Part shown: in pieces, positions 25,889 through 35,488 of the stretch | Layout of the letters: each line of letters begins with the position of its first letter | Position numbering within the stretch: position 1 is the first letter of the stretch | Source of the DNA: Shinella zoogloeoides | GTDB taxonomy: Bacteria > Pseudomonadota > Alphaproteobacteria > Rhizobiales > Rhizobiaceae | DNA: 64,000 bases | Reading direction: 5' to 3' | Assembly (NCBI RefSeq): GCF_020883495.1 | Contig: NZ_CP086610.1 | Location: forward strand, 3,303,001 to 3,367,000 | Notes under the pieces: model-generated | The model's input: the letters and a program-made list of their open reading frames with translations, nothing else | Databases searched by the model: none | What the model was told of the DNA's origin: nothing | Position numbers and translations under genes: made by a program

Positions 25889-26011
25889 GGTCATTTCCAG
25901 TGGCGCGCCGGCAATGCCAGCCTTTCAAGCGGTCATACGCCCTCGCCGCTTCAACAGGAAGTCACGATGGAGTGAGATTTTCCCTCCAGGGGCGGCCGAC
26001 GCGGCGGCTTT

Positions 26012-27838
26012 TCAGCCCTCCAGCTCTTCCCGCAGCATTTCCAGCTCCAGCCATTCCTCTTCCATCTTCGTCAGGCCGTCGCGCAGTTTCTCCATTTCCG
26101 CGGCGAGCTTGTTGAAGGTGGCCGGGTCCTTGGCGAAGAGGTTCGGATCGGCCATCTTCGCCTCGCGGGCGGCGATTTCCTTTTCCGCCTTCTCCATCTC
26201 CTTCGGCAGGTTCTCGAGGGCGAATTTCTGCTTGTAGGAGAGTTTCGACTTGCCCTTGCTGTCCGCGGCGACGGCGGCGGAAGTGTCGGCGGCCTTGGCC
26301 TTCTCGGCCTTCTCCGCCTTGCGCTTCTCCTCGATCGCGCCGCGACGCTGGGCCATCATGTCCGTATAGCCGCCGGCATATTCGATCCAGCGCCCATCCG
26401 GGCTTTCCGGGTCGGCGGGCGCGATGGTGGAGGTGACGGTGCGGTCGAGGAAATCGCGGTCGTGGCTGACGAGCAGCACCGTGCCGGCAAAGCCCGCGAC
26501 GATCTCCTGGAGGAGGTCCAGCGTCTCGATGTCGAGGTCGTTGGTCGGCTCGTCGAGGATGAGCAGGTTCGTCGGGCGCGAGAGGATGCGCGCCAGCATC
26601 AGCCGGGCGCGCTCGCCGCCGGAAAGGTTGCGGATCGGCGTGCGGGACTGTTCCGGCTGGAAGAGGAATTCCTTCATGTAGCCGGTGACGTGGCGTTGCT
26701 CGCCGTTGACCAGCAGCGTCTCGCCGCGCCCGTCGGTGAGGTAGTGGGCGAGCGTGTCGTCGAGATTGAGGTCCTCGCGGCGCTGATCGAGCGTGGCGAT
26801 CTCAAGGTTCGTGCCGAGTTTCACCGTGCCGCTGTCGGGTTCGAGCTGGCCGGTCAGCATCTTCAGGAGCGTCGTCTTGCCCGCGCCGTTCGGGCCGACG
26901 AGACCGATGCAGTCGCCGCGATGCACGCGGATCGAGAAGGGGGCGACGATGGTGCGTTCGCCGTAGCTCTTGGCGATCTTTTCCGCCTCGATGACCAGCT
27001 TGCCGGATTCCTGCGCGTCGGAGGCGCTGGCCTGCACGCTGCCCTGCGGACCCTTGTGGCCGCGATAGCGGGCGCGCAGGTCGTGCAGCGCACCGAGGCG
27101 GCGCATATTGCGCTTGCGGCGGGCCGTCACGCCGTAGCGCAGCCAGTGCTCCTCGCGCTCGATGGCCTTGCCGAGCTTGTGCTGCTCCAGCTCCTCGGCC
27201 TCCAGCACCTCGTCGCGCCAGGCCTCGAAATGGGCAAAGCCGCGATTGAGACGGCGCGACTGGCCGCGATCGAGCCAGACGGTGGCGTTGGAGACCTTTT
27301 CGAGGAAGCGGCGGTCGTGCGAGATGACGACGAGGGCCGAGCGGGTCGATTGCAGCTCGCCTTCCAGCCATTCGATGGTCGGCAGGTCGAGATGGTTGGT
27401 CGGCTCGTCGAGCAGCAGGATATCCGGCTCCGGCGCCATGACGCGGGCAAGCGCCGCCCGGCGCGCCTCGCCGCCCGACAGCGACTTGGGGTCCTCGTTA
27501 CCGGAAAGGCCGAGATGTTCGAGCAGATAGGTGACGCGGTAGGGATCGTCGCTCGGCCCGAGGCCCGCCTCGGCATAGGCGGCGACGGTGTCGTAGCCGT
27601 CGAAATCGGGGGCCTGGTGCAGGTAGCGGATGGTCGCGGAAGGGTGGCGGAAGACCTCGCCCGACTGCGCCTCGGCAAGGCCGGCGGCGATCTTCATCAG
27701 CGTCGACTTGCCCGAGCCGTTGCGGCCGACGAGGCAGATGCGGTCGCCCGGCTCCACCTGCAGGCTTGCGCCGGCAAGCAGCGGCGTGCCGCCGAAGCTG
27801 AGGAAGATATCGTCGAGTTTGAGGATAGGCGGTGCCAA
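26012..27838 (-). CDS. uup: ABC-F ATPase (Uup type)
   Basis: A 608-residue ABC-F protein with two ATP cassettes and no membrane domain. Walker A motifs are GRNGSGKS (about residue 38) and GPNGAGKT (about 314); signatures are LSGGEARR and LSGGERAR. A linker between the domains carries many Arg and Lys (ARRKRNMRRLGALHDLRARYRG). A Lys/Ala/Glu coiled coil (about 520-608) ends the protein, as in Uup, which acts in ribosome or DNA branch processing. It starts 3 bases after the thiamine pyrophosphokinase stop, so the two share a transcript. Confidence 0.9.
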   Translation of the reverse strand: MAPPILKLDDIFLSFGGTPLLAGASLQVEPGDRICLVGRNGSGKSTLMKIAAGLAEAQSGEVFRHPSATIRYLHQAPDFDGYDTVAAYAEAGLGPSDDPYRVTYLLEHLGLSGNEDPKSLSGGEARRAALARVMAPEPDILLLDEPTNHLDLPTIEWLEGELQSTRSALVVISHDRRFLEKVSNATVWLDRGQSRRLNRGFAHFEAWRDEVLEAEELEQHKLGKAIEREEHWLRYGVTARRKRNMRRLGALHDLRARYRGHKGPQGSVQASASDAQESGKLVIEAEKIAKSYGERTIVAPFSIRVHRGDCIGLVGPNGAGKTTLLKMLTGQLEPDSGTVKLGTNLEIATLDQRREDLNLDDTLAHYLTDGRGETLLVNGEQRHVTGYMKEFLFQPEQSRTPIRNLSGGERARLMLARILSRPTNLLILDEPTNDLDIETLDLLQEIVAGFAGTVLLVSHDRDFLDRTVTSTIAPADPESPDGRWIEYAGGYTDMMAQRRGAIEEKRKAEKAEKAKAADTSAAVAADSKGKSKLSYKQKFALENLPKEMEKAEKEIAAREAKMADPNLFAKDPATFNKLAAEMEKLRDGLTKMEEEWLELEMLREELEG

Positions 27839-27841
27839 GGG

Positions 27842-28507
27842 TCAGGCTCCTGAAAGGTCATAGGGCCGGGCGATGAGGATTGCGCGGCCGGAGGCGAGCG
27901 AAAGGCGGATCGGGCCTTCCGCGACATTGGAAATGGTGCGGGACGAACCGAAGGGCAGCGCGAAATCCGTGAGCGGATAACGCACATTGCCGATGGAAAG
28001 GCCGCTCAGCGGCGAAAGGCCGAGAATGGAGAAGAGGCTGCCCTGCGGCAGGTCGATTTCCCGCGTGCCGGGCAGAAGCGGCCAGGCCTCCTCCTCGCCG
28101 GAGGTCAGCTTGATCGCAAAGCCCTGCTCTTCCAGCGAGACGGCATGGATGAGATGCATCAGCGCATGGTCGCTGCGCTCCCCGCCGAGCGCGCCGGCAA
28201 GCACGATCCGCCGCGCGCCCCGTTCGGTGGCGACGGAGACGGCAAGCGCCCCATCGGTCTCGTTCTTGGCGGCGGGATAGGGCTGGCGCTCGATTTGGGG
28301 CCAGGCGGCCAGAAGCTCCGGCGGCGTGGAATCGAAATCGCCGACCCACAGTTCCGGCGCAACACCGAGGCCGGCCGCATGGCGCATCCCGCCATCCGCC
28401 GCCACGACCCGGGCGCCGGCCACGTCCGCGCGCAGACGCGGCGTCGCGGCAAGCGTGCCGCCGAGAAGGACGACGAAGGTCTGGTCTGTGGAAGCCGGCG
28501 TGATCAT
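27842..28507 (-). CDS. thiN: thiamine pyrophosphokinase
   Basis: A 221-residue enzyme that converts thiamine directly to thiamine pyrophosphate. Conserved features are FVVLLGGTL at the N-terminus, VAADGGMRHA, WVGDFDST (metal-binding acidic residues), the KNETDGALAV stretch and GALGGERSDHALMHL. The C-terminal SLSIGNVRYPL..TISNVAEG forms the thiamine-binding domain. It lets the cell use thiamine brought in by thiBPQ, whose genes lie 1.8 kb upstream on the same strand. No riboswitch is seen directly before it. Confidence 0.92.
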   Translation of the reverse strand: MITPASTDQTFVVLLGGTLAATPRLRADVAGARVVAADGGMRHAAGLGVAPELWVGDFDSTPPELLAAWPQIERQPYPAAKNETDGALAVSVATERGARRIVLAGALGGERSDHALMHLIHAVSLEEQGFAIKLTSGEEEAWPLLPGTREIDLPQGSLFSILGLSPLSGLSIGNVRYPLTDFALPFGSSRTISNVAEGPIRLSLASGRAILIARPYDLSGA

Positions 28508-28568
28508 GGTTGAAGCCCTTAGCGCATGTCGTGCGGAAAGGGAAAGATTTTGGCGGCGTGCGCCGCCG

Positions 28569-30074
28569 TCACTCGCCGATGATCTTGAATTTCTCGCCCG
28601 GCTTGACCGTGCTGGTCGGCGTCATGGCGTTGATCAGGCGGAAGAGGTCGAGCTTGCGGTCGGTGCCCATCATGCGGCCGGCGAGCGAAGCGACGGTATC
28701 GCCCGGGCGGGCGGTGACGACGCGCACGCGCAGCGGCTTCAGCTCGGCCACCTCGGCCGGCGTCAGCTTGCGGAACGAACCCTTGAGGATCTCCGCCGTC
28801 GGCTCCAGCGCCTTGGACCCCGCCGGCACCGCCGTCAGGAAGCGATAGATCTGGTTGTCGATGCGCACGACGGTGACATCGAATTCCCAACGGTCCGCAG
28901 CGGCCCGGGCGGTTGCCGCCTGCAGGCCGTTGATGGTGATCGGCCGGATCGTCTCGGGCTTGAGGCCCGTCACCCAGCCGCTGGAAATGTAGTTGACGAG
29001 GTCCTGCCCACGGCTGTCGGCCACGCCGTCGAAACGGATCGCGACATCGCCGGGGCCGGTCGCCAGCACGGCATCGGCCTTGTTGTCGATCTGGAAGCCG
29101 GCCGGCACGTCGAAGCGGATGCCGAGCTTGCCGTGCAGGAAGGTCTGGCCGCGCACATAGCCCTCTTCCGGCGCATCGCCGTAGAGCAGGCCGTCGATGC
29201 CGGCGAGATAGTAGTCGCGTCCACGGTCGCCGATCGAGCCTTCCGCGCCGAAAGCCCGCGCATGCATGCGCGCAAGCTCCACGCGCTGCGGCGCGTTCGG
29301 GTGGCTCGACAGGAAGTCGAGGCTCTGGTCCGCTTCCGGATCGACCGCCGTGAAGCGTGCATAGCCGGCCATGGAATCGAGGAAGCGCGCGGCGGCATAG
29401 GGGTCGTAGCCCGCTTCGCCCAGCATGCGCACACCGATCACGTCGGCCTGAAGCTCCTGATTGCGTGAGAAGGCGGCAAGGCGCAGCTTGCCGCGCGCCA
29501 GCGCCTGCTTGCCGGCGATGTTGCTGGACAGCACCTCGGCGACGACGCGGCTGGCGATGACCTCGGCCTCTTCCTTCTTCTGCCGCTCGATGCCGTGATT
29601 GGCGGTGACATGCGCCATTTCGTGCGACAGCACGGCCGCAACTTCCGAGGCGTCGTTGGCAAGCGCCAGCAGGCCGCGCGTGACATAGAGATAGCCGCCC
29701 GGCAGCGCGAAGGCGTTGATGGCCGGCGAATTGAGGATGGTGATGCGGTAGGACTGGTTCGGGTTTTCCGAAACGGCCGTCAGCGCGCCGATGATGCGTG
29801 CGACGAGGCGCTCGGTCTTGGCATCCTTGTATTCGCCGCCATAGCTCGCCACGATGCGCGGATGCTCGCGCGCGCCCATCTGGGCGCGCGGATCATTCTT
29901 CTGCACCTCGTCGACGATCTGCGGATTGGAAGAGGGCGAGATGGTCGGCTCATAGCTCTGCTCGATGAGCGACTGGCAGCCGGCCAGCAGCGTGCCGGCA
30001 AGCAGCAGGGCCACGACAGGCCGTGCGACCCCGCGTCCGGATACCGTTGCAGCTTCCTGCGTCGCTTTCGCCAT
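28569..30074 (-). CDS. M48-family metalloprotease lipoprotein
   Basis: A 501-residue membrane-anchored zinc protease (BepA/Loi-like). The N-terminus is a lipoprotein signal with lipobox LLAGC (Cys33 lipidated). The zinc site HEMAH lies at about 150-154 with the third ligand region ELQADVIGVRML downstream. A middle domain of unknown function follows (about 290-440), and the last 50 residues (VVTARPGDTVASLAGRMMG...VKPGEKFKII) look like a LysM-type peptidoglycan-binding fold. Periplasmic quality control of outer-membrane proteins is the likely role. It is on the same strand as the thiamine pyrophosphokinase gene, 61 bases upstream. Confidence 0.9.
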   Translation of the reverse strand: MAKATQEAATVSGRGVARPVVALLLAGTLLAGCQSLIEQSYEPTISPSSNPQIVDEVQKNDPRAQMGAREHPRIVASYGGEYKDAKTERLVARIIGALTAVSENPNQSYRITILNSPAINAFALPGGYLYVTRGLLALANDASEVAAVLSHEMAHVTANHGIERQKKEEAEVIASRVVAEVLSSNIAGKQALARGKLRLAAFSRNQELQADVIGVRMLGEAGYDPYAAARFLDSMAGYARFTAVDPEADQSLDFLSSHPNAPQRVELARMHARAFGAEGSIGDRGRDYYLAGIDGLLYGDAPEEGYVRGQTFLHGKLGIRFDVPAGFQIDNKADAVLATGPGDVAIRFDGVADSRGQDLVNYISSGWVTGLKPETIRPITINGLQAATARAAADRWEFDVTVVRIDNQIYRFLTAVPAGSKALEPTAEILKGSFRKLTPAEVAELKPLRVRVVTARPGDTVASLAGRMMGTDRKLDLFRLINAMTPTSTVKPGEKFKIIGE

Positions 30075-30288
30075 GTCTTTCGCCCAAGCCCCTCAATGGG
30101 TTCGCATTCGTGCCACAGCCTTGGGGTGCGGCGCGAACGCGCATCTTCGCGCCTTCGAACGGATGAGATAGACGCGCCATACCCGGCCGGCAACTCCCCA
30201 TTCGACAAACGGTTTTCCTGTGGCTCCGGTGACACAGGGGGGCGACCAAATTGTGGCATCCAGCCCGGTCAAATCACCACTCCCGTCG

Positions 30289-31008
30289 CTAAATGCCGGA
30301 ATGGCCGAGGAATTTTGCAACGGCGGGTGGATCGAGGCGCGCAAGGAAATCCTCCGCCGACGTATCGAGGAGCACCGCACCGGCCTCGAGGAACAGCACC
30401 CGCTCCGCAAGCCGGCCGATATCCTCCGGCTGATGGGTGATGAAGAGGAGCGTGCTCTTCGTCTCGGCGTGAAGTTCGGCGATCAGCCGCGCCATATCCG
30501 CCCGCATGGCCGGATCGAGCGCGGCGAAGGGTTCGTCGAGCAGCAGGATCGGCCGGCGGCGCACCAGCGCGCGGGCAAGCGCCACGCGCTGCCGCTCGCC
30601 GCCGGACAGCGAACCCGGCAGGCGCTTGCCGTAACCGGCAAGGCCGACACGGGCGAGCGCGGCCTCGACGGCCTGCCGGCCCGCCGCATCGAGCTTCAGG
30701 CCCGGATCGATGCCGAGGCCGATATTGTCGGCGACGGAAAGGTGGGCGAAGAGGTTGTTGTCCTGGAAGACGACGGAGACCGGCCGTTCCGCCGGGTCGC
30801 GGCCGGCCATGTCCTCGCCGAACAGCGTGACCCTGCCGCTCGCCGGCCTTTCGAAGCCCGCAATGACATTGAAGAGCGTCGACTTGCCGGCACCCGAGGG
30901 ACCGGCGACGGCAACGGCTGCGCCGGCGGGAATGGCGCAATCGAACGCAAGGCGCTTTTCCGCAAAGCGCACGGTGACGTCGGCAAGGAAAATGGCGGGA
31001 TCAGGCAT
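30289..31008 (-). CDS. thiQ: thiamine ABC transporter ATPase ThiQ
   Basis: A 239-residue single ATP cassette. Walker A is GPSGAGKST (about residue 35), the Q-loop lies in SVVFQDNNLFAHLSVADN, the signature is LSGGERQRVALARAL, and Walker B ILLLDEPFAALDP. It overlaps thiP by 8 bases. Order thiB-thiP-thiQ behind a TPP riboswitch makes thiamine, TMP or TPP the substrate. Confidence 0.94.
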   Translation of the reverse strand: MPDPAIFLADVTVRFAEKRLAFDCAIPAGAAVAVAGPSGAGKSTLFNVIAGFERPASGRVTLFGEDMAGRDPAERPVSVVFQDNNLFAHLSVADNIGLGIDPGLKLDAAGRQAVEAALARVGLAGYGKRLPGSLSGGERQRVALARALVRRRPILLLDEPFAALDPAMRADMARLIAELHAETKSTLLFITHQPEDIGRLAERVLFLEAGAVLLDTSAEDFLARLDPPAVAKFLGHSGI

Positions 31009-32623
31009 CGGAGCCGGGTCTTTCGATTTGGCGGTCGGTCGTGGTCGAAGGCAGCGTCAGGAGGAGGCACAGCACGCCCAGGATCAGCGCGATGCCCGCG
31101 GCATCGGCCGTGCGATAGCTCGCCATGCGGGAATACAGCAGCCAGGGCAGCGTAACGAAACCATCCGCACCGAAGATGGCGACGGCCCCGAGATCGCCGA
31201 GCGATAGCGCCATGGCGAAGGCGAAGGCCGTAAGGAAGGGCTTTTTCAGCGCCGGCCAGTCGATGCGCAGGAAACGCCGCCAGCCAGTGACGCCAAGGCT
31301 GAGCGCAAGGCGCGCGGTGCGGGAGAGATGCGTTCGATAGGCCGGCTCCAGCACCCGGGTGACGAAGGGCAGCGCCATCAAAGCGTTGAGGACCGTGACG
31401 ACGAAGGGCGCGAATCGGCCCGTCTCGCCGAAACTGCGCAGCATCAGGAACCAGCCGGTGGCAACGACCACCGGCGGCACGAGCAGGATCAGCGAGCCGA
31501 CCGCCGGCAGCGCACGGCCCATCAGCCGCGTCGTGACCCCGCTATCGCCACTTTCGGCAAGGCGCGGCACCAGCACGACGGGCAGCGCGATGGTAAGGCT
31601 GAGCGTTGCGGAGGCGAGCGAGATGGCGAGGCTCGTGGCAAGCGCCCGATGGAGCTGCGCATCGGCCGCCAGCTTGCCGAAGTCGGCGGCAAGGCCGGAG
31701 ATCAGGGTGGCGACCAACGGCGCGGCGGTGAAGAGCGCGAAGAGAAGGATGACGAGGCCATCCGATACGCGCCGCCTGCGGCCGTCGAAACGGCGGATGG
31801 CGCGGCCGGCCGTCATGCCCTCTTCCGGCGGGCGGCCGAAGAGCGAGATAAGCCAGAGCAGCGCCGCCGTCACCGCGATCTGCAGGAAGGCGAGCAGCAC
31901 GGCGCGCTGGGGATCGAAATCGAAGCGCAGCGCCTGATAGATCGCAACCTCGATGGTGGTCGCCGCCGGCCCGCCGCCGAGCGTCAGGACAATGGTGAAG
32001 CTCGTCGCGCAGAGCATGAAGACGAGGCCGGCGATGCCGGGCAGCACGCGGCGGATGACCGGCCATTCGATGAGCCGGAAGACCGCCCCCGAACCCATGC
32101 CGAGATTGGCCGAGGACAGCCAGTATTCCGGCGGGATGCGGTCGAGCGCGGCGAGCATGAAGCGAGCGGCGAGCGGCAGGTTGAAGAAGACATGGGCGAT
32201 AAGGATGCCGGCAAGCCCATAGACGCTGACGGGGTTCTGCAATCCGGCAAGGCGCAGCAGATCGTTGACGACGCCCTGCCGCCCCCAGATCTCGACGACG
32301 CCGAGCGCGGCGACCAGCGCCGGCAGGCCGAGCGGCACGACGGAGAGCCTGACGATCCAGACGCGGCCGGGAAAGGTCCGCTGCCGGGCGAGCGCCCGGG
32401 CGACGGGAATGGCGAGCACGATGGAAAGCAGCGTCGAAAGCGCCGCCTGCACCAGCGTGAACCGCGCCACGCGGCCGATATAGGCATCGAACAGCGGCGC
32501 GCCGCTGCCGCCCGCATGGGCAAGCAGCACCGCAGTCGCCGCGCCGACGAAGAGCAGCACGCCGCCGAGGGCAAGGCCCCCGGCAATATCGAGCGTCTGT
32601 CGTTCGGCGCGGGCGAAAAGCAT
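31001..32623 (-). CDS. thiP: thiamine ABC transporter permease ThiP
   Basis: A 540-residue permease with about 12 membrane segments in two tandem halves, the fused type used by ThiP and by iron permeases. Coupling motifs are visible in each half (EYWLSSANLGMGSGAVFRLIEWP and RTARLALSLGVTGWRRFLRIDWP). It lies 16 bases after thiB and overlaps thiQ. Together with the upstream TPP riboswitch this separates it from the similar Fe(III) permeases. Confidence 0.94.
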   Translation of the reverse strand: MLFARAERQTLDIAGGLALGGVLLFVGAATAVLLAHAGGSGAPLFDAYIGRVARFTLVQAALSTLLSIVLAIPVARALARQRTFPGRVWIVRLSVVPLGLPALVAALGVVEIWGRQGVVNDLLRLAGLQNPVSVYGLAGILIAHVFFNLPLAARFMLAALDRIPPEYWLSSANLGMGSGAVFRLIEWPVIRRVLPGIAGLVFMLCATSFTIVLTLGGGPAATTIEVAIYQALRFDFDPQRAVLLAFLQIAVTAALLWLISLFGRPPEEGMTAGRAIRRFDGRRRRVSDGLVILLFALFTAAPLVATLISGLAADFGKLAADAQLHRALATSLAISLASATLSLTIALPVVLVPRLAESGDSGVTTRLMGRALPAVGSLILLVPPVVVATGWFLMLRSFGETGRFAPFVVTVLNALMALPFVTRVLEPAYRTHLSRTARLALSLGVTGWRRFLRIDWPALKKPFLTAFAFAMALSLGDLGAVAIFGADGFVTLPWLLYSRMASYRTADAAGIALILGVLCLLLTLPSTTTDRQIERPGSDA

Positions 32624-32639
32624 GTTACGTCCTGCTTGC

Positions 32640-33647
32640 TTACTTGGCGCTCATCGCGCCGAGCCATTCGTCGATCCAGACCTTACGGTTCGCCGCCACC
32701 TCATCCGACGACATCAGGAAGGTCTTTTCCGGCTTCACCAGCGCGTCGAAGGCGGCCGGCAGCGGATCGCGCGTCTTGGCGGCAGGCATCATCCAGTTGG
32801 TTTCCGGGATGATCGACTGGAAATCCGGCCCCGTCATGAAGGTAAGGAACTGGCGGGCGAGGTCCTTGTCATGGGAGGTGCGCGTCAGGCCGGCGACCTC
32901 GATCTGGATGTAGTGCCCCTCGGAGAAGGCGGCCGCCTTGTAGCGCTCGGTATTCTCCGCGATGACGTGATAGGCCGGCGAGGTCGTGTAGGAGAGCACC
33001 ATCGGCGCCTCGCCCTTGGTGAACAGGCCATAGGCTTCCGACCAGCCGGGGGTGACGGTCAGGACGCGGTCCTTGAGCTTGGCCCAGGCTTCCGCCGACT
33101 TGTCACCATAGACGGACTTCACCCAGAGCAGCAGGCCGAGGCCGGGCGTCGAGGTGCGCGGATCCTCGATGACGATCTTCTGCGACGGATCGCCCTCGAC
33201 CAGTTCCTTGAGGCTTGTCGGCGGGGTCTTCAGCGCCTCGGTGTCGTAGACGACGGCGAAATGGCCGTAGTCATAGGGCAGGAACGTATCGTCGGAAAAA
33301 CCGCCCGGAACGGCAAGACCTTCCGGCTTCAGGCCGTGCGGCTCGAAGAGGCCGGTCGCCTTGGCTTCCGAGATCAGGTTTGTATCGAGGCCGAGCACCA
33401 CGTCGGCCTTGGTGCCCTCGCCCTCCAGCTTGAGGCGGGTCAGGAGTTCCACGCCATCGGCGACACCAACCCATTCGACCTTGCAGCCGCAGGTCTTTTC
33501 GAATTCTTCCTTGACCTTCGGCCCCGGTCCCCATTCGGAAACGAAGCTCTCATAGGTGTAGACGGTCAGCGTCTTTTCCGCGGCGAAGGCCGAGGACGCG
33601 AGGGATACGGCAAGCGCCGCGATGGAAGAAAGAAATGCCGTGCGCAT
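32640..33647 (-). CDS. thiB: thiamine-binding periplasmic protein ThiB
   Basis: A 335-residue solute-binding protein of the TbpA/ThiB type with a Sec signal ([15 protein letters not shown], cleavage near residue 22). The mature start [31 protein letters not shown] is diagnostic for ThiB, as are DSDLI-like [12 protein letters not shown] and [19 protein letters not shown] lies 6 bases before the ATG. It is the first gene of the riboswitch-controlled thiBPQ operon. Confidence 0.95.
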   Translation of the reverse strand: MRTAFLSSIAALAVSLASSAFAAEKTLTVYTYESFVSEWGPGPKVKEEFEKTCGCKVEWVGVADGVELLTRLKLEGEGTKADVVLGLDTNLISEAKATGLFEPHGLKPEGLAVPGGFSDDTFLPYDYGHFAVVYDTEALKTPPTSLKELVEGDPSQKIVIEDPRTSTPGLGLLLWVKSVYGDKSAEAWAKLKDRVLTVTPGWSEAYGLFTKGEAPMVLSYTTSPAYHVIAENTERYKAAAFSEGHYIQIEVAGLTRTSHDKDLARQFLTFMTGPDFQSIIPETNWMMPAAKTRDPLPAAFDALVKPEKTFLMSSDEVAANRKVWIDEWLGAMSAK

Positions 33648-33699
33648 CAGCGCCTCCTTGTCTGGTCACAAACGGGAATAGGGCGCTGGATTGAGCCGT

Positions 33700-33792
33700 C
33701 TAATCCCTCCGCCGGTACGAGCCGGATCAGGTTCTTCGGGTTGGCAAAAGCCTCTCAGCCGGCAGGTCGAAACCTGCGAGCACCCCGTTAGA
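33700..33792 (-). promoter_or_regulatory. TPP riboswitch (THI element) of thiBPQ
   Basis: The minus strand reads GGGGTGC at the 5' side (33786-33780), then CTGAGA, then CCTGATC and finally CGTACCGGCGGAGGGA at about 33703-33719, which are the conserved blocks of the TPP aptamer in order. It ends about 55 bases before thiB and should shut off the transporter when TPP is abundant. Confidence 0.95.
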
Positions 33793-33869
33793 GCGGAAAA
33801 AGGCATAATCCCGCGCGCCTCGGCACGCAAGAGGCCGCGACGGAAACAGTTTTATACGGAAATGGAGGG

Positions 33870-34484
33870 TCAGCCGGCCGCAGCGGGCGTCCCAAGCGCC
33901 TTTTCGATGGCCGGATAGAGGCCGTCCTTCAGGCTCTTGTCATCGAAGGGGCCGACCCGCTTGTAGAGGATCGTTCCGTCGGGCCCGACGAGATAGGATT
34001 CCGGGATACCGTAAACGCCCCAGTCGATCGCCATCTTGCCGACGGGATCGAGGCCGATGGCGAAGAAAGGATTGCCGAGTTCGCCGAGGAAACGCAGCGC
34101 ATTCTCGCTGCCGTCCTTGTAGTTGACGCCGACCACCGTAAGGCGCGGGTCCTTGGACAGCGCCAGGATGACCGGGTGCTCCTGCCGGCAGGGCACGCAC
34201 CAGGACGCCCAGAAATTGACGAGCGTCAGCTTGCCCTTGACGGCTTGCGCCGTCAGCGCCGGCACCGGCGCGCCGTCCCTCGTCGCGCCGGCGAGCGGCT
34301 CGAGATCGCGGAAGGGCGCCTTGGTGCCGATGAGGGCCGAGGGGATTTCGGAAATGTCGCGGCCGGAATTGAGCTGCGTCCAGAAGATCAGCGCCAGACC
34401 GAGAAAGATCGCCAGCGGCAGCGCGGCGAGGATCAGGCGCGTGCGCTTGCCCGCACCTTCGGCATTCGTCTCGCTCTCGCTCAT
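33870..34484 (-). CDS. ccmG: cytochrome c maturation thioredoxin CcmG (DsbE)
   Basis: A 204-residue membrane-anchored periplasmic thioredoxin that reduces apocytochrome c before heme attachment. One N-terminal anchor (about residues 17-36), then the active site WCVPC (Cys96, Cys99) and the cis-proline GIPESYLVGPDG. The ATG at 34484 overlaps the stop codon of ccmD (ATGA), which fixes the start; the frame remains open far upstream but only as a shadow of ccmD and ccmC. Confidence 0.95.
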   Translation of the reverse strand: MSESETNAEGAGKRTRLILAALPLAIFLGLALIFWTQLNSGRDISEIPSALIGTKAPFRDLEPLAGATRDGAPVPALTAQAVKGKLTLVNFWASWCVPCRQEHPVILALSKDPRLTVVGVNYKDGSENALRFLGELGNPFFAIGLDPVGKMAIDWGVYGIPESYLVGPDGTILYKRVGPFDDKSLKDGLYPAIEKALGTPAAAG

Positions 34485-34648
34485 TGACTGGCCTCGCTGC
34501 GCGCCGAACGGCGGCGGATGCCGGCGGCTTCGAGCTGTTCGATCTCGCGGTGGCGGGCGCGGTGATCGAGCCACACCCAGACGACGAGGCCGAGCGTGAC
34601 GGCGAAGGCGGCGATATAGGACACCGCGACGTAGAAGGCGTGGCTCAT
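34481..34648 (-). CDS. ccmD: heme exporter protein CcmD
   Basis: A 55-codon gene reading MSHAFYVAVSYIAAFAVTLG, a single membrane helix to about residue 26, followed by the basic HRARHREIEQLEAAGIRRR tail. This matches CcmD, the small subunit needed to release holo-CcmE from the CcmABC heme exporter. Its ATG overlaps the ccmC stop and its TGA overlaps the ccmG start, so all three are translationally coupled. Confidence 0.93.
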   Translation of the reverse strand: MSHAFYVAVSYIAAFAVTLGLVVWVWLDHRARHREIEQLEAAGIRRRSARSEASQ

Positions 34649-35415
34649 GCGGCGCCTCCCGTGCGGCCGGCGGCGCGGGCCGCATGGCGGCGCAGCACGG
34701 CGATGCGGCGGCGCAGGATCTCGTTGCGCATGGCAAGGATATGCAGCGTGAAGAAAAGCAGGGTGAAGGCGACGGCCATCACGATGAGCGGCCAGAGGAA
34801 TTCAGGATCTATGGTCGGGCCGTCCATACGGATGACGCTCGCCGGCTGGTGCAGCGTGTTCCACCACTCGACCGAGAATTTGATGATCGGGATGTTGACG
34901 AAGCCGACGAGGATCAGGACGGCGCTGACCTTGGCGGCGCGCGTCGGGTCGTCCATGGCGCGGCCGAGCGCGATGAGGCCGAGATACATCAGGAACAGCA
35001 CGAAGACGGAGGTAAGCCGCGCATCCCACACCCACCAGGTCCCCCACATGGGCTTGCCCCAGAGCGAGCCGGTGATGAGTGCGACGAGGGTGAAGCAGGC
35101 GCCGATGGGCGCGGCGGCCTTGGCCGAGACATCGGCGAGCGGATGGCGCCAGACGAGCGTGCCGAGCGCCGAGAGCGCCATGACCGAATAGCACATCATG
35201 GAAAGCCAGGCGGCCGGCACATGCACATACATGATGCGCACCGTCTCGCCCTGCTGGTAGTCGCCCGTCGTCGTGAAGGAAAGGTAGAGACCTGCGGCGA
35301 ACAGACAGAGCGTCAGCCCCGCAAGCCACGGCCAGATCATGGCGACCAGCGCCAGGAACCGCGTCGGGTTGGCGAGATCGCTGAATTTGCGGATGGCAAG
35401 GCTCGGTTCGCTCAT
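34645..35415 (-). CDS. ccmC: heme exporter permease CcmC
   Basis: A 256-residue inner-membrane protein with six helices that presents heme to CcmE. The tryptophan-rich periplasmic motif WGTWWVWDARLTSV is present, as are flanking histidines (YVHVPAAW and WNTLHQPASV). It lies 73 bases behind ccmB and overlaps ccmD. Confidence 0.96.
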   Translation of the reverse strand: MSEPSLAIRKFSDLANPTRFLALVAMIWPWLAGLTLCLFAAGLYLSFTTTGDYQQGETVRIMYVHVPAAWLSMMCYSVMALSALGTLVWRHPLADVSAKAAAPIGACFTLVALITGSLWGKPMWGTWWVWDARLTSVFVLFLMYLGLIALGRAMDDPTRAAKVSAVLILVGFVNIPIIKFSVEWWNTLHQPASVIRMDGPTIDPEFLWPLIVMAVAFTLLFFTLHILAMRNEILRRRIAVLRRHAARAAGRTGGAA

Positions 35416-35488
35416 GATGGTTCTTTAACGCGGAAGGGGCCGGGCTTCAATTGATCTGCCGCAATCACTTTCCTGTCAATTTGCCGCG

